Position numbers and translations under genes: made by a program. Under the pieces are notes generated by a model, which was not told the DNA's origin, ran no database searches, and saw only the letters and a list, made by a program, of their open reading frames with translations. A stretch of 16,000 nt of DNA. It comes from a bacterium (lineage in GTDB: Bacteria > SZUA-79 > Acidulodesulfobacterales > Acidulodesulfobacteraceae). Shown one piece after another: positions 1 through 4,871 of this stretch. The stretch's first letter is position 1. Each line of letters starts with the position of its first letter. Location of the stretch: assembly GCA_021794335.1 (NCBI GenBank), contig JAJYQZ010000309.1:1-16000 (forward strand), given 5' to 3'.

Positions 1-21
1 AAACATAGTTAATAATACATC

Positions 22-43
22 AAAGCATTAAAAAAGCATTAAA
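22..43. repeat. Tandem 11-bp direct repeat, two copies, just upstream of the tRNA gene
   Basis: The unit AAAGCATTAAA occurs at 22-32 and again, exactly abutting, at 33-43. One unit is close to a helical turn, so it could be a binding site for a protein on one DNA face, but in AT-rich DNA it may also be slippage. It lies in the 5' flank of the tRNA and overlaps any upstream promoter of that gene. No function can be assigned. Confidence 0.5.
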
Positions 44-48
44 GCAAA

Positions 49-125
49 GCGCCCGTAGCTCAGCTGGATAGAGCGTCAGACTACGAATCTGCAGGCCGGG
101 GGTTCGAATCCCTCCGGGCGCACCA
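49..125 (+). tRNA. tRNA-Arg, anticodon ACG
   Basis: A full 77-base cloverleaf with encoded CCA. The acceptor stem GCGCCCG (49-55) pairs with CGGGCGC (115-121), followed by discriminator A122 and CCA 123-125. The D stem is GCTC/GAGC, the anticodon loop is CTACGAA giving anticodon ACG, and the T arm is GGGGG-TTCGAAT-CCCTC with one G-T pair. The anticodon stem has four pairs and an apparent T-C mismatch at the 27-43 position. The overall layout matches bacterial tRNA-Arg(ACG), whose A34 is normally edited to inosine to read CGU/CGC/CGA. Its 3' end is a common integration target, and a recombinase gene begins 120 bases downstream. Confidence 0.97.
96..125 (+). other. Candidate integration site (attL-type core) at the 3' end of tRNA-Arg
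   Basis: The T-arm and acceptor 3' half of the tRNA gene is the usual crossover segment for tRNA-targeting tyrosine recombinases, and one such gene follows directly. I see no second copy of this segment elsewhere in the window, so the matching attR would have to lie outside it. The exact core cannot be delimited from one end. This is an inference from position only. Confidence 0.3.
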
Positions 126-168
126 CTTGAAAACACTGAATTTAAGCCTTTCACATAAATCACATCAC

Positions 169-197
169 TTGACAAAAAAGTAAAAAATAGGTAAAAT
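169..197 (+). promoter_or_regulatory. Sigma70-type promoter of the integrase gene
   Basis: A perfect TTGACA -35 box (169-174) is followed after 17 bases by TAAAAT (192-197), five of six matches to the -10 consensus. Transcription would begin near 204, giving an untranslated leader of about 42 bases. The -10 box lies inside the left arm of an inverted repeat (188-224), so a protein bound there would block the promoter. Confidence 0.7.
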
Positions 198-224
198 TAT
201 GCAAATATATGAAAATTTTACCTA
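188..224. repeat. 11-bp perfect inverted repeat over the integrase promoter
   Basis: TAGGTAAAATT (188-198) and AATTTTACCTA (214-224) are exact reverse complements separated by 15 bases. The left arm contains the -10 box and the right arm lies just after the predicted start site. It could be a repressor operator, an integrase arm-type site or a directionality-factor site. There is no T-run suggesting a terminator. Confidence 0.6.
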
Positions 225-245
225 CAAAAACCCCTACACTTTTTT

Positions 246-1355
246 ATGAGAATTTATAAACGCGGAAATATTTATTGGACTGAGTTTGAAGTTGATAATA
301 AGCGTTATCAGATGTCTTGCAAGACTAAGGATAAGAAACTTGCCGGAGAAATAGCCGCAGCTTTACAGGCGGACACTATCAGAAATAAATTTAATATACC
401 GCAGAAATACAAGGTAGAAAAAGTTTTTAGTCAAGTCTGGGAAGAATATATTAAAAATCTTAATAATATTCCCCGTAATATTAAGAATAAAGAATTAGTT
501 TATAAGCATATTGCGGATTTTTATAATAAAAACATAAAAGAAATATCGCAAAACGATATAAAAGCTTATCAGCTTAAACGCAAACTTGATGTTATTAATT
601 CTGAAAAAAATATAGGTAAAAGAGAGCAGGATATAAATTTTAGATGGATAAATATTGAAATATCTACCCTTCACCATTTCTTTAATTTCTGTATCGACAG
701 AGGCTATCTCGAAAAAAACCCCGCAGCCGGCATTAAAAAATTAAACGAGCTATCAAGGTTAAAAACTTTATCCGATTCGGATATCGAGAAGCTCATAGCC
801 GGCGCCACGAATAAATTAACCCGCGACTTAATTACTTTTCTAATTTACACCGGTTGCCGGAAGGGCGAGGCTCTTAACTTAAAATGGGACGATGTGGACT
901 TGCAGAACGAAGTAATAGCGATTAAAGGGACGAAAACTAAGCACGACCGCTATATTCCGATAAGTAAGCCCCTAAAAGAGCTTTTAAGCCGCATTGAAAA
1001 AAATCAAGACTGTTTATATCTATTTAACAGAAACGGGGCAAAATTAGGCGATTTTAAGCGTTCTTTCCATACTGCCTGCAAAAATGCGGGATTAAAGGAT
1101 TTACATATCCATGATTTAAGGCACGTCTTTGCAAGCACTCTTACCATGAACGACGTCTCGCTTTATAAAACCGGAATACTTTTAGGACACAGAACGCCGA
1201 ATATGACCCAGAGATATGCTCATTTGAAACCGGATTCTTTAAAAAAGGACATAGAAAAAGCGTTCGACAGAAAAAGTCCGGAAGAAATAAAAAGAGAGGA
1301 ATACGAAAAGGCGCTGGAGATTATAAGGGAGTATGAAAAGAACAACAAAAAGTAG
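246..1355 (+). CDS. int: Tyrosine recombinase (phage-type integrase)
   Basis: Catalyses site-specific strand exchange between attachment sites through a 3'-phosphotyrosine intermediate. The 369-residue protein has the family layout: an N-terminal arm-binding-like segment (1-55), a SAM-like core-binding domain (about 58-165) and a catalytic domain (about 170-340). The catalytic residues are visible: R205 in TGCRKGE, K230 or K232 in the beta-hairpin, H289 and R292 in HIHDLRH, H315 in LGH, and the nucleophile Y324 in TQRYAHL. The tail is charged and helical. It lies directly downstream of tRNA-Arg in the same orientation, the usual arrangement of a tRNA-integrated island or prophage edge. ATG 246 has no evident Shine-Dalgarno sequence, so translation may be weak; no better in-frame start was found just upstream. 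It looks intact. Confidence 0.96.
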   Translation: MRIYKRGNIYWTEFEVDNKRYQMSCKTKDKKLAGEIAAALQADTIRNKFNIPQKYKVEKVFSQVWEEYIKNLNNIPRNIKNKELVYKHIADFYNKNIKEISQNDIKAYQLKRKLDVINSEKNIGKREQDINFRWINIEISTLHHFFNFCIDRGYLEKNPAAGIKKLNELSRLKTLSDSDIEKLIAGATNKLTRDLITFLIYTGCRKGEALNLKWDDVDLQNEVIAIKGTKTKHDRYIPISKPLKELLSRIEKNQDCLYLFNRNGAKLGDFKRSFHTACKNAGLKDLHIHDLRHVFASTLTMNDVSLYKTGILLGHRTPNMTQRYAHLKPDSLKKDIEKAFDRKSPEEIKREEYEKALEIIREYEKNNKK

Positions 1356-1381
1356 GTTTTAAAAATATTTTAATTTTTTGC

Positions 1382-1410
1382 TTGACAATAACTGTATCGT
1401 ATGATACACT
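1382..1410 (+). promoter_or_regulatory. Promoter with embedded operator-like palindrome, upstream of the small gene/XRE pair
   Basis: TTGACA (1382-1387), a 17-base spacer and TACACT (1405-1410, four of six matches) form a sigma70-like promoter. Within spacer and -10 lies a perfect 6-bp-arm inverted repeat, TGTATC-GTAT-GATACA (1393-1408). A dimeric XRE repressor binding there would occlude RNA polymerase. The second gene of the transcript encodes such a protein, so negative autoregulation is the natural reading (inference). Confidence 0.7.
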
Positions 1411-1459
1411 TTAAATAAATAGAGATTGATAAAATAATTTAAAAATTCAGGAGGCTGTT

Positions 1460-1714
1460 ATGAAAAAGATTGATATTAATCAAATAATAAAGGCATCTGT
1501 GAGTTATGACAGGGTATTAGACGAACTCACGGAAAAACAAGGCATGGCCTTCCTTAAACAATTAAATAAATACATAAATCTAAAGGAAGATGTCAACGAC
1601 AGAGATGCAGCGTTCGAGTCTATGAAGGCTGACCTCTACTGGGGTGCTAAAATTGAGGTCCCAGTAGATAATGATAAGTTTAACTGGTACGGGGAGGAAT
1701 TATGTCTAATTTAA
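1460..1714 (+). CDS. Unrecognised 84-residue protein, first gene of a pair with an XRE regulator
   Basis: I do not recognise this family. The start is well supported by AGGAGG six bases before ATG 1460. The protein is small, charged and probably soluble: helical in the first half (residues 5-45), with a more tryptophan/tyrosine-rich end containing a DLYWGAK stretch and FNWYGEEL near the C-terminus. There are no membrane segments. Its last 13 bases overlap the start of the XRE-type gene, so the two are translationally coupled and share one palindrome-bearing promoter. Small gene plus overlapping HTH gene is the layout of many type II toxin-antitoxin operons (toxin first, as in HigBA) and also of phage regulatory pairs. 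I see no RelE/HigB signature, so the toxin reading is only a contextual guess. Confidence 0.75.
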   Translation: MKKIDINQIIKASVSYDRVLDELTEKQGMAFLKQLNKYINLKEDVNDRDAAFESMKADLYWGAKIEVPVDNDKFNWYGEELCLI

Positions 1715-2157
1715 GAATTATTAGAAAAAAGCTCGGACTTACACAAGCCGAATTTGCGCAATCTATAGGCGTTACATCTCGTGCAATCGGACATATTGAA
1801 ACCGGCATTAGAGGTCTTTCCGGAGACCTTGCGCTCAGGATACAAGACTTTCTAAAAACAAAAGGGATTAATGTTTCTATAGATGATTTGTATAAAGGTC
1901 TAAAAAGTAAGTCTTATAAAAACAAAGGCCGGTTTTCATCGGAATATAAAAGTGTTCAAGAAGTTTATGAGCCAGACCCTGATAATCCTTTGCCCACCTT
2001 TTTAGGCTGGCTTATAAAAGACGGTAATAATATTTTCGCCATCGGGGATATCTCTATAGAAGAGATATCTAAACTTGCCGGAAAAAAGCCGGTAAATGTT
2101 ATAAGATGTAAGGATTATGAATTGGAGAATTGGAACGTCGATAGAGAAGATTTTTAA
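1702..2157 (+). CDS. XRE-family helix-turn-helix regulator with an unassigned C-terminal domain
   Basis: Residues 1-50 form an XRE/Cro-CI-type domain: RKKLGLTQAEFAQSIGVTS is a textbook helix 2-turn-helix 3, followed by a conserved-looking IETG segment. Residues 72-151 form a second region (around GWLIKDGNN, then helix SIEEISKLAG) that I cannot assign; it may bind the partner protein or a ligand. The total of 151 residues is longer than a bare Cro-like repressor. GGGGAGG before ATG 1702 supports the start, inside the end of the preceding gene. It probably represses its own promoter through the palindrome at 1393-1408 (inference). It could be the antitoxin of the pair or an island regulator; the sequence does not decide. 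Confidence 0.85.
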   Translation: MSNLRIIRKKLGLTQAEFAQSIGVTSRAIGHIETGIRGLSGDLALRIQDFLKTKGINVSIDDLYKGLKSKSYKNKGRFSSEYKSVQEVYEPDPDNPLPTFLGWLIKDGNNIFAIGDISIEEISKLAGKKPVNVIRCKDYELENWNVDREDF

Positions 2158-2174
2158 TAAAAATCGCCAATCCG

Positions 2175-2309
2175 CTACATTGACGCTATATTTTTCGGTT
2201 CCGGATTGTTATTTTGCGGTTCCGGTTCTTTGTTATAATCTGTAATAAATGAATATAAACTATCAATTAATTCAAGTATTCTATTTAGAATTCCAAGTAT
2301 AGCGTCCAT
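2175..2309 (-). CDS. 44-residue amphipathic small protein with Pro/Asn-rich tail
   Basis: This short gene opposes its neighbours. The ATG at 2309-2307 has a strong GGAGG five bases upstream and an extended -10 (TGG-TATATT) further up. The product starts with a hydrophobic/amphipathic helix of about 24 residues (MDAILGILNRILELIDSL then YSFITDY), followed by a tail in which a Pro-Glu-Pro motif repeats around a run of asparagines. The size and helix recall small membrane-active peptides such as type I toxins, but no family is recognisable. A longer ORF can be read from 2357; the internal ATG with its Shine-Dalgarno is much the better start. It converges on the XRE gene, with 17 bases between the two stops. 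Confidence 0.5.
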   Translation of the reverse strand: MDAILGILNRILELIDSLYSFITDYNKEPEPQNNNPEPKNIASM

Positions 2310-2345
2310 TTTTACCTCCATATTAATATTATTTATATTAGTAAT

Positions 2346-2354
2346 AATATACCA
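2346..2354 (-). promoter_or_regulatory. Extended -10 promoter for the 44-residue small protein
   Basis: On the minus strand TGG (2354-2352) directly precedes TATATT (2351-2346), an extended -10 element; no -35 match is seen at the expected distance (GAGCGG). Transcription would start near 2339, about 30 bases before the ATG, leaving room for the observed Shine-Dalgarno sequence. Confidence 0.4.
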
Positions 2355-2485
2355 CATTTAAATTAAATCCGCTCGCCCAAAAATTAAGCAATCTGATTAA
2401 CTAATTAATTTTTAAAAGAATGTCTTTTTAATTTACTGGGTTCCTAAAAATAATTTCACAAAAACTGTAAAATTTTTCTAAAAAA

Positions 2486-2515
2486 TTGATATATTTATTT
2501 AATTTTAAATAAAAT
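2486..2515 (+). promoter_or_regulatory. Possible promoter upstream of the 22-codon ORF
   Basis: TTGATA (2486-2491, five of six matches) and TAAAAT (2510-2515, five of six) are separated by 18 bases. Predicted initiation near 2522 would place the AAAGGAG at 2522-2527 at the extreme 5' end of the RNA. Chance matches are common in DNA this AT-rich. It could also serve the 164-residue gene downstream. Confidence 0.35.
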
Positions 2516-2535
2516 ATCTAAAAAGGAGAAATTTT

Positions 2536-2604
2536 ATGCTAATAAAAGAAAAAGAAAGTTTATGTAAACGAAAACGCAGCGGGGCTCTTCGAGCTTTACA
2601 TTGA
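2536..2604 (+). CDS. Possible 22-residue basic peptide or leader ORF
   Basis: ATG 2536 follows AAAGGAG at eight bases and opens a 22-codon frame ending at TGA 2602-2604. The product (MLIKEKESLCKRKRSGALRA, then LH) is very basic. Its second half resembles the Arg/Lys/Ser/Gly-rich C-terminal tails of TnpB proteins, so the ORF may be a truncated transposase tail that gained a start. Alternatively it is a leader peptide for the gene at 2691, which has a similar ribosome binding site. Too short for confidence. Confidence 0.25.
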   Translation: MLIKEKESLCKRKRSGALRALH

Positions 2605-2690
2605 AGTAAGTAGTGAATGATGTGTTTAAAAATAAACTAGATACAATATGATTATTAAATAAATATTAAATTATAAAAGGAGATATTAAA

Positions 2691-3185
2691 ATGAAAAATA
2701 CAATTAAAGCTTTTCGTCCAAAAGACGCCAGCTATACTCATGCTAACGCAAAAAATATTTTAAATTTATTAGCTGATGATAATCTTAAAAAATTAATATT
2801 ACTAGCTTCTGAAATACCGCAAACTATTAGCGATAAAAATTTTTCTTCTAATTTGCCAGGTATCTTTGTCTTAGCCGAATATAAATTTCTAAAATTATAT
2901 GAAATAATAGATATTGCTTCTATCCACATAGTTTTTGATTCACGCTTTTTTTTATCGACCAGAATAAATAGTAGGTATGCAGAAGTTAAGCCTGTTTTAG
3001 ATAAAGCAGAAAACGATGAGAGAGTTTTCTTTTGCACAAAACGATGCCCTTTCACATATGAATTATCCCCTTCAGAAGCAGTAAATAAAATTCTTGAATT
3101 AAAAGATTATTTTAAAAAATTCACTTCTGAAACAAGAAAAGAATACTTCTCCTTAATAAGCAATTTTACTGAAGATAAATTTTAA
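2691..3185 (+). CDS. Unrecognised 164-residue protein
   Basis: I do not recognise a family. The start is supported by AAGGAG eight bases before ATG 2691. The protein looks soluble and mixed alpha/beta: a helical N-terminal region (residues 18-42), a hydrophobic central part with several beta-like segments (58-90), a short CTKRC (C-x3-C, residues 115-119) beside FF and PFTYEL, and a helical charged C-terminus (127-155). The two cysteines could bind metal or be redox-active, but no partner Cys/His pair is obvious. No signal peptide or transmembrane segment is seen. It stands alone between noncoding stretches, with codon use as AT-rich as the GNAT-like gene downstream and unlike the pil genes, which fits recently acquired island cargo. 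Confidence 0.65.
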   Translation: MKNTIKAFRPKDASYTHANAKNILNLLADDNLKKLILLASEIPQTISDKNFSSNLPGIFVLAEYKFLKLYEIIDIASIHIVFDSRFFLSTRINSRYAEVKPVLDKAENDERVFFCTKRCPFTYELSPSEAVNKILELKDYFKKFTSETRKEYFSLISNFTEDKF

Positions 3186-3198
3186 CCACAGTCATGTA

Positions 3199-3222
3199 AT
3201 CCCCGTCCTTACGGACGGGGAT
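3199..3222. repeat. Perfect 10-bp hairpin, possible IS200/IS605-type end or REP-like element
   Basis: ATCCCCGTCC and GGACGGGGAT are exact reverse complements around a TTAC loop, beginning 14 bases after the stop of the 164-residue gene. The stem is far richer in GC than its surroundings. No T-run follows on either strand, so a standard intrinsic terminator is unlikely, although the structure could stabilise an mRNA 3' end. Short perfect GC-rich hairpins of this kind are known at the ends of IS200/IS605 elements and in REP sequences derived from them; no transposase is present here. Confidence 0.6.
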
Positions 3223-3309
3223 GCAAGCAATGTTAGTTAATAAAATTCTTCGCAAGTTCTTAGGTTATAGGCAAATTGGAAGACCTCGGTTATTTTTAAA
3301 CCGCTTCTT

Positions 3310-3340
3310 TTGGAAATTTTTCCGAAAAAAGATATATAAT
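3310..3340 (+). promoter_or_regulatory. Promoter upstream of the GNAT-like gene, with a small palindrome at the -35
   Basis: TATAAT (3335-3340) is a perfect -10 box. The best -35 candidate is TTGGAA (3310-3315, four of six) with a long 19-base spacer. A short palindrome GGAAA-TT-TTTCC (3312-3323) overlaps the -35 and could be an operator. Transcription would start near 3347, about 22 bases before the ATG, with the Shine-Dalgarno in between. Confidence 0.5.
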
Positions 3341-3368
3341 ATATTAATTAACTTTTAGGGAGGAGCCA

Positions 3369-4226
3369 ATGCCAACGTTTAACGAGTCATATTTTGAAAA
3401 AAAAGCTAGAACATTACAACCCTCGTCGTGGACTTTAATAAAAGCGATTAAAAAAGATGAAAAAAAGAATGAAAAAACAGAAATATATTACCTTATTTGC
3501 GATAAAATAATTGAAGAAAATGATATTTCTTTTTATCAAGTAGAGATAGTTCCATTATTTAAAAATGTATTACGTCCTAATACACCGCCGTCATTCTCTG
3601 AATTAAATAAATCTGAAGTTTATACAGATAATAAATTTCAGATGGCGATAAAAAAACTTGAAAAATCGTGTAGGATAGGTCCATATAATAGCCTAATATT
3701 AAGTGAAAATATTAGAGGTATCGGTATAGGCACTTATGCTTTTGGACATTTAATTGATATACTAAAAAATGCCGGCTATAACGATTACGAAACTTGTGAG
3801 GAAAAACTTGTAAGTTCCGACGCTAAAAGAGACAATGGAATTAACGGTCCTAGAAGAGATAAGTTTTATGAAAACTTAGGATTTACAATCAATGTAGATG
3901 CGAATGGCGATGGTAAAATTTTACCAGAAAAAATAGGTAATTTGTGGAATGACAATTCAGTTAAATTAAAGAATAAAGAAAAAATTGAAGAAATAACATC
4001 TGATTTAGAAAGTTTTATCAGAAAAGCAATAAACGATAAATTGAAAGATGAAGCTGAAATTGATAGATTAAAAAAAGCAAACGAAAATCTTCACGATACT
4101 ATCAACGAAAAAAGACGGGGTGAAATTCCATTTTATAAATTTATAAATAAAACGACGTTTATAGCGGGATTAGCCTTGGGAATAATATTATGTTATACGC
4201 TGATTGAGTTCGGAATACTTAAATAG
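3369..4226 (+). CDS. GNAT-like acetyltransferase with C-terminal coiled coil and membrane anchor
   Basis: GNAT enzymes transfer an acyl group from acyl-CoA to an amine. The middle of this 285-residue protein carries the marks of the fold: RGIGIGT (116-122) fits the R/Q-x-x-G-x-G/A pyrophosphate-binding loop, followed by a helix, and RRDKFYENLGF (162-172) fits the typical FYxxLGF end. The N-terminal 100 residues are divergent. Residues 200-250 are highly charged and probably coiled coil, and TTFIAGLALGIILCYTLIEF (262-281) is a clear transmembrane helix near the C-terminus. The enzyme would face the cytoplasm as a tail-anchored protein, which is unusual for GNATs. GGGAGG five bases before ATG 3369 supports the start. 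It has its own promoter and converges on the pil operon with one base between stops. The substrate is unknown, and activity is unproven because the N-terminal half is atypical. Confidence 0.75.
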   Translation: MPTFNESYFEKKARTLQPSSWTLIKAIKKDEKKNEKTEIYYLICDKIIEENDISFYQVEIVPLFKNVLRPNTPPSFSELNKSEVYTDNKFQMAIKKLEKSCRIGPYNSLILSENIRGIGIGTYAFGHLIDILKNAGYNDYETCEEKLVSSDAKRDNGINGPRRDKFYENLGFTINVDANGDGKILPEKIGNLWNDNSVKLKNKEKIEEITSDLESFIRKAINDKLKDEAEIDRLKKANENLHDTINEKRRGEIPFYKFINKTTFIAGLALGIILCYTLIEFGILK

Positions 4227-4227
4227 A

Positions 4228-4854
4228 TTAATAAAAACATTTAAGATTTATACCGTCGTTATCTACAAGATAAGTCAAGGCTTCTAAAACTTCGAAATTT
4301 AAACCGGTATTTTTATCATTATCTGGATCTTTAATTATTGCGAGCGCCTGAGATTCATTTAAAGGTTTTTTATAAACCCTGGGTTCCATTATCGCCGAAA
4401 AGGAATCTGCTACTGTTAAAATATCTATTAAGAGCGGGTCTATCTTATTTTCATAAATAATGTGCTGCGGATAACCGAAGCTGTTCCTGTAGTGATGTTT
4501 TATAGCGAGTGTTTTAATTTCTTTCGGAATAGTTGTAAAATTATCTAAAGCTTCATAACCGGCTATTGTATGAGTTTTTATTATTTCGAATTCCGTATAA
4601 CTTAACTGCCGTGCCGCATTTAATATCTCCGCCGGCATGAACAGTTTGCCGATATCGTGAAGAAGTGAACCGTACTTTAAAAGTTTAACATCACAACATT
4701 TGAAACTCATCTGTTTTGCGAGAGCGACGGAAACTATAGCGACGTTTTCACTATGCGTTCCCAGGAAATTTAAATTTCTGTTTACGGTTTTAAGATAAAA
4801 ATTAACGAATTCGTCTATATCGATATTAAAATTAATATTTGCTGTGTTAATCAT
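4228..4854 (-). CDS. HD-GYP-type phosphodiesterase domain protein (divergent active site)
   Basis: HD-GYP proteins hydrolyse cyclic-di-GMP. This 208-residue protein is essentially a bare domain: H34 in THSENVA, H66-D67 in LLHDIGK, H95 in IIKTHT, H120-H121, GYP at 127-129 and D150 in TVADSFSA all follow family order. The canonical HHExxDGxGYP reads HHYRNSFGYP, one residue shorter and lacking the acidic residues, so metal content or activity may be altered; it might be weakly active or act as a binder. The C-terminal segment (165-208) is short. AGAGGA precedes the start. It is the last gene of the pil operon, 17 bases after the second tip pilin, which ties it to pilus control together with the GGEEF gene at 12935-13612. 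It ends one base from the convergent GNAT-like gene, with no evident terminator. Confidence 0.85.
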   Translation of the reverse strand: MINTANINFNIDIDEFVNFYLKTVNRNLNFLGTHSENVAIVSVALAKQMSFKCCDVKLLKYGSLLHDIGKLFMPAEILNAARQLSYTEFEIIKTHTIAGYEALDNFTTIPKEIKTLAIKHHYRNSFGYPQHIIYENKIDPLLIDILTVADSFSAIMEPRVYKKPLNESQALAIIKDPDNDKNTGLNFEVLEALTYLVDNDGINLKCFY

Positions 4855-4871
4855 GATTCCTCTAAAAAAAA

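Larger units (their letters stand above)
2358..2690. other. AT-rich stretch without a confident gene
   Basis: Between the small minus-strand gene and the 164-residue gene lie about 330 bases with no long ORF. The stretch holds a possible plus-strand promoter (2486-2515), a 22-codon ORF with a good ribosome binding site (2536-2604), and an out-of-character GC-richer patch (about 2568-2600) that can fold as GGGGCTC-TTC-GAGCTTT with three G-T pairs. The patch plus the TTGAAGTAAGTAG after it resembles the 3' end of IS200/IS605 tnpB genes, so this may be a transposon scar. Confidence 0.4.

Noticed and set aside
2738..3055. 105-codon minus-strand ORF opposite the 164-residue gene
   Set aside because: The plus-strand frame has a good Shine-Dalgarno sequence and fills the interval; the reverse frame has no start signal.
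3199..3222. Hairpin as an intrinsic terminator
   Set aside because: The stem is perfect but no T-run follows on either strand; kept as a repeat instead.
3221..3358. 45-codon plus-strand ORF between the hairpin and the GNAT-like gene (very basic product)
   Set aside because: It starts inside the hairpin without a proper Shine-Dalgarno spacing and runs through the clear promoter of the next gene; likely chance.
3369..4226. GNAT toxin of a TacT/AtaT-type toxin-antitoxin pair
   Set aside because: The protein is too long, has a membrane anchor, and no ribbon-helix-helix antitoxin gene precedes it.
4218..4245. CTTAAAT/ATTTAAG inverted repeat at the convergent stops of the GNAT-like and HD-GYP genes as a bidirectional terminator
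   Set aside because: Only seven A/T-rich pairs around a 14-base loop; too weak to call.
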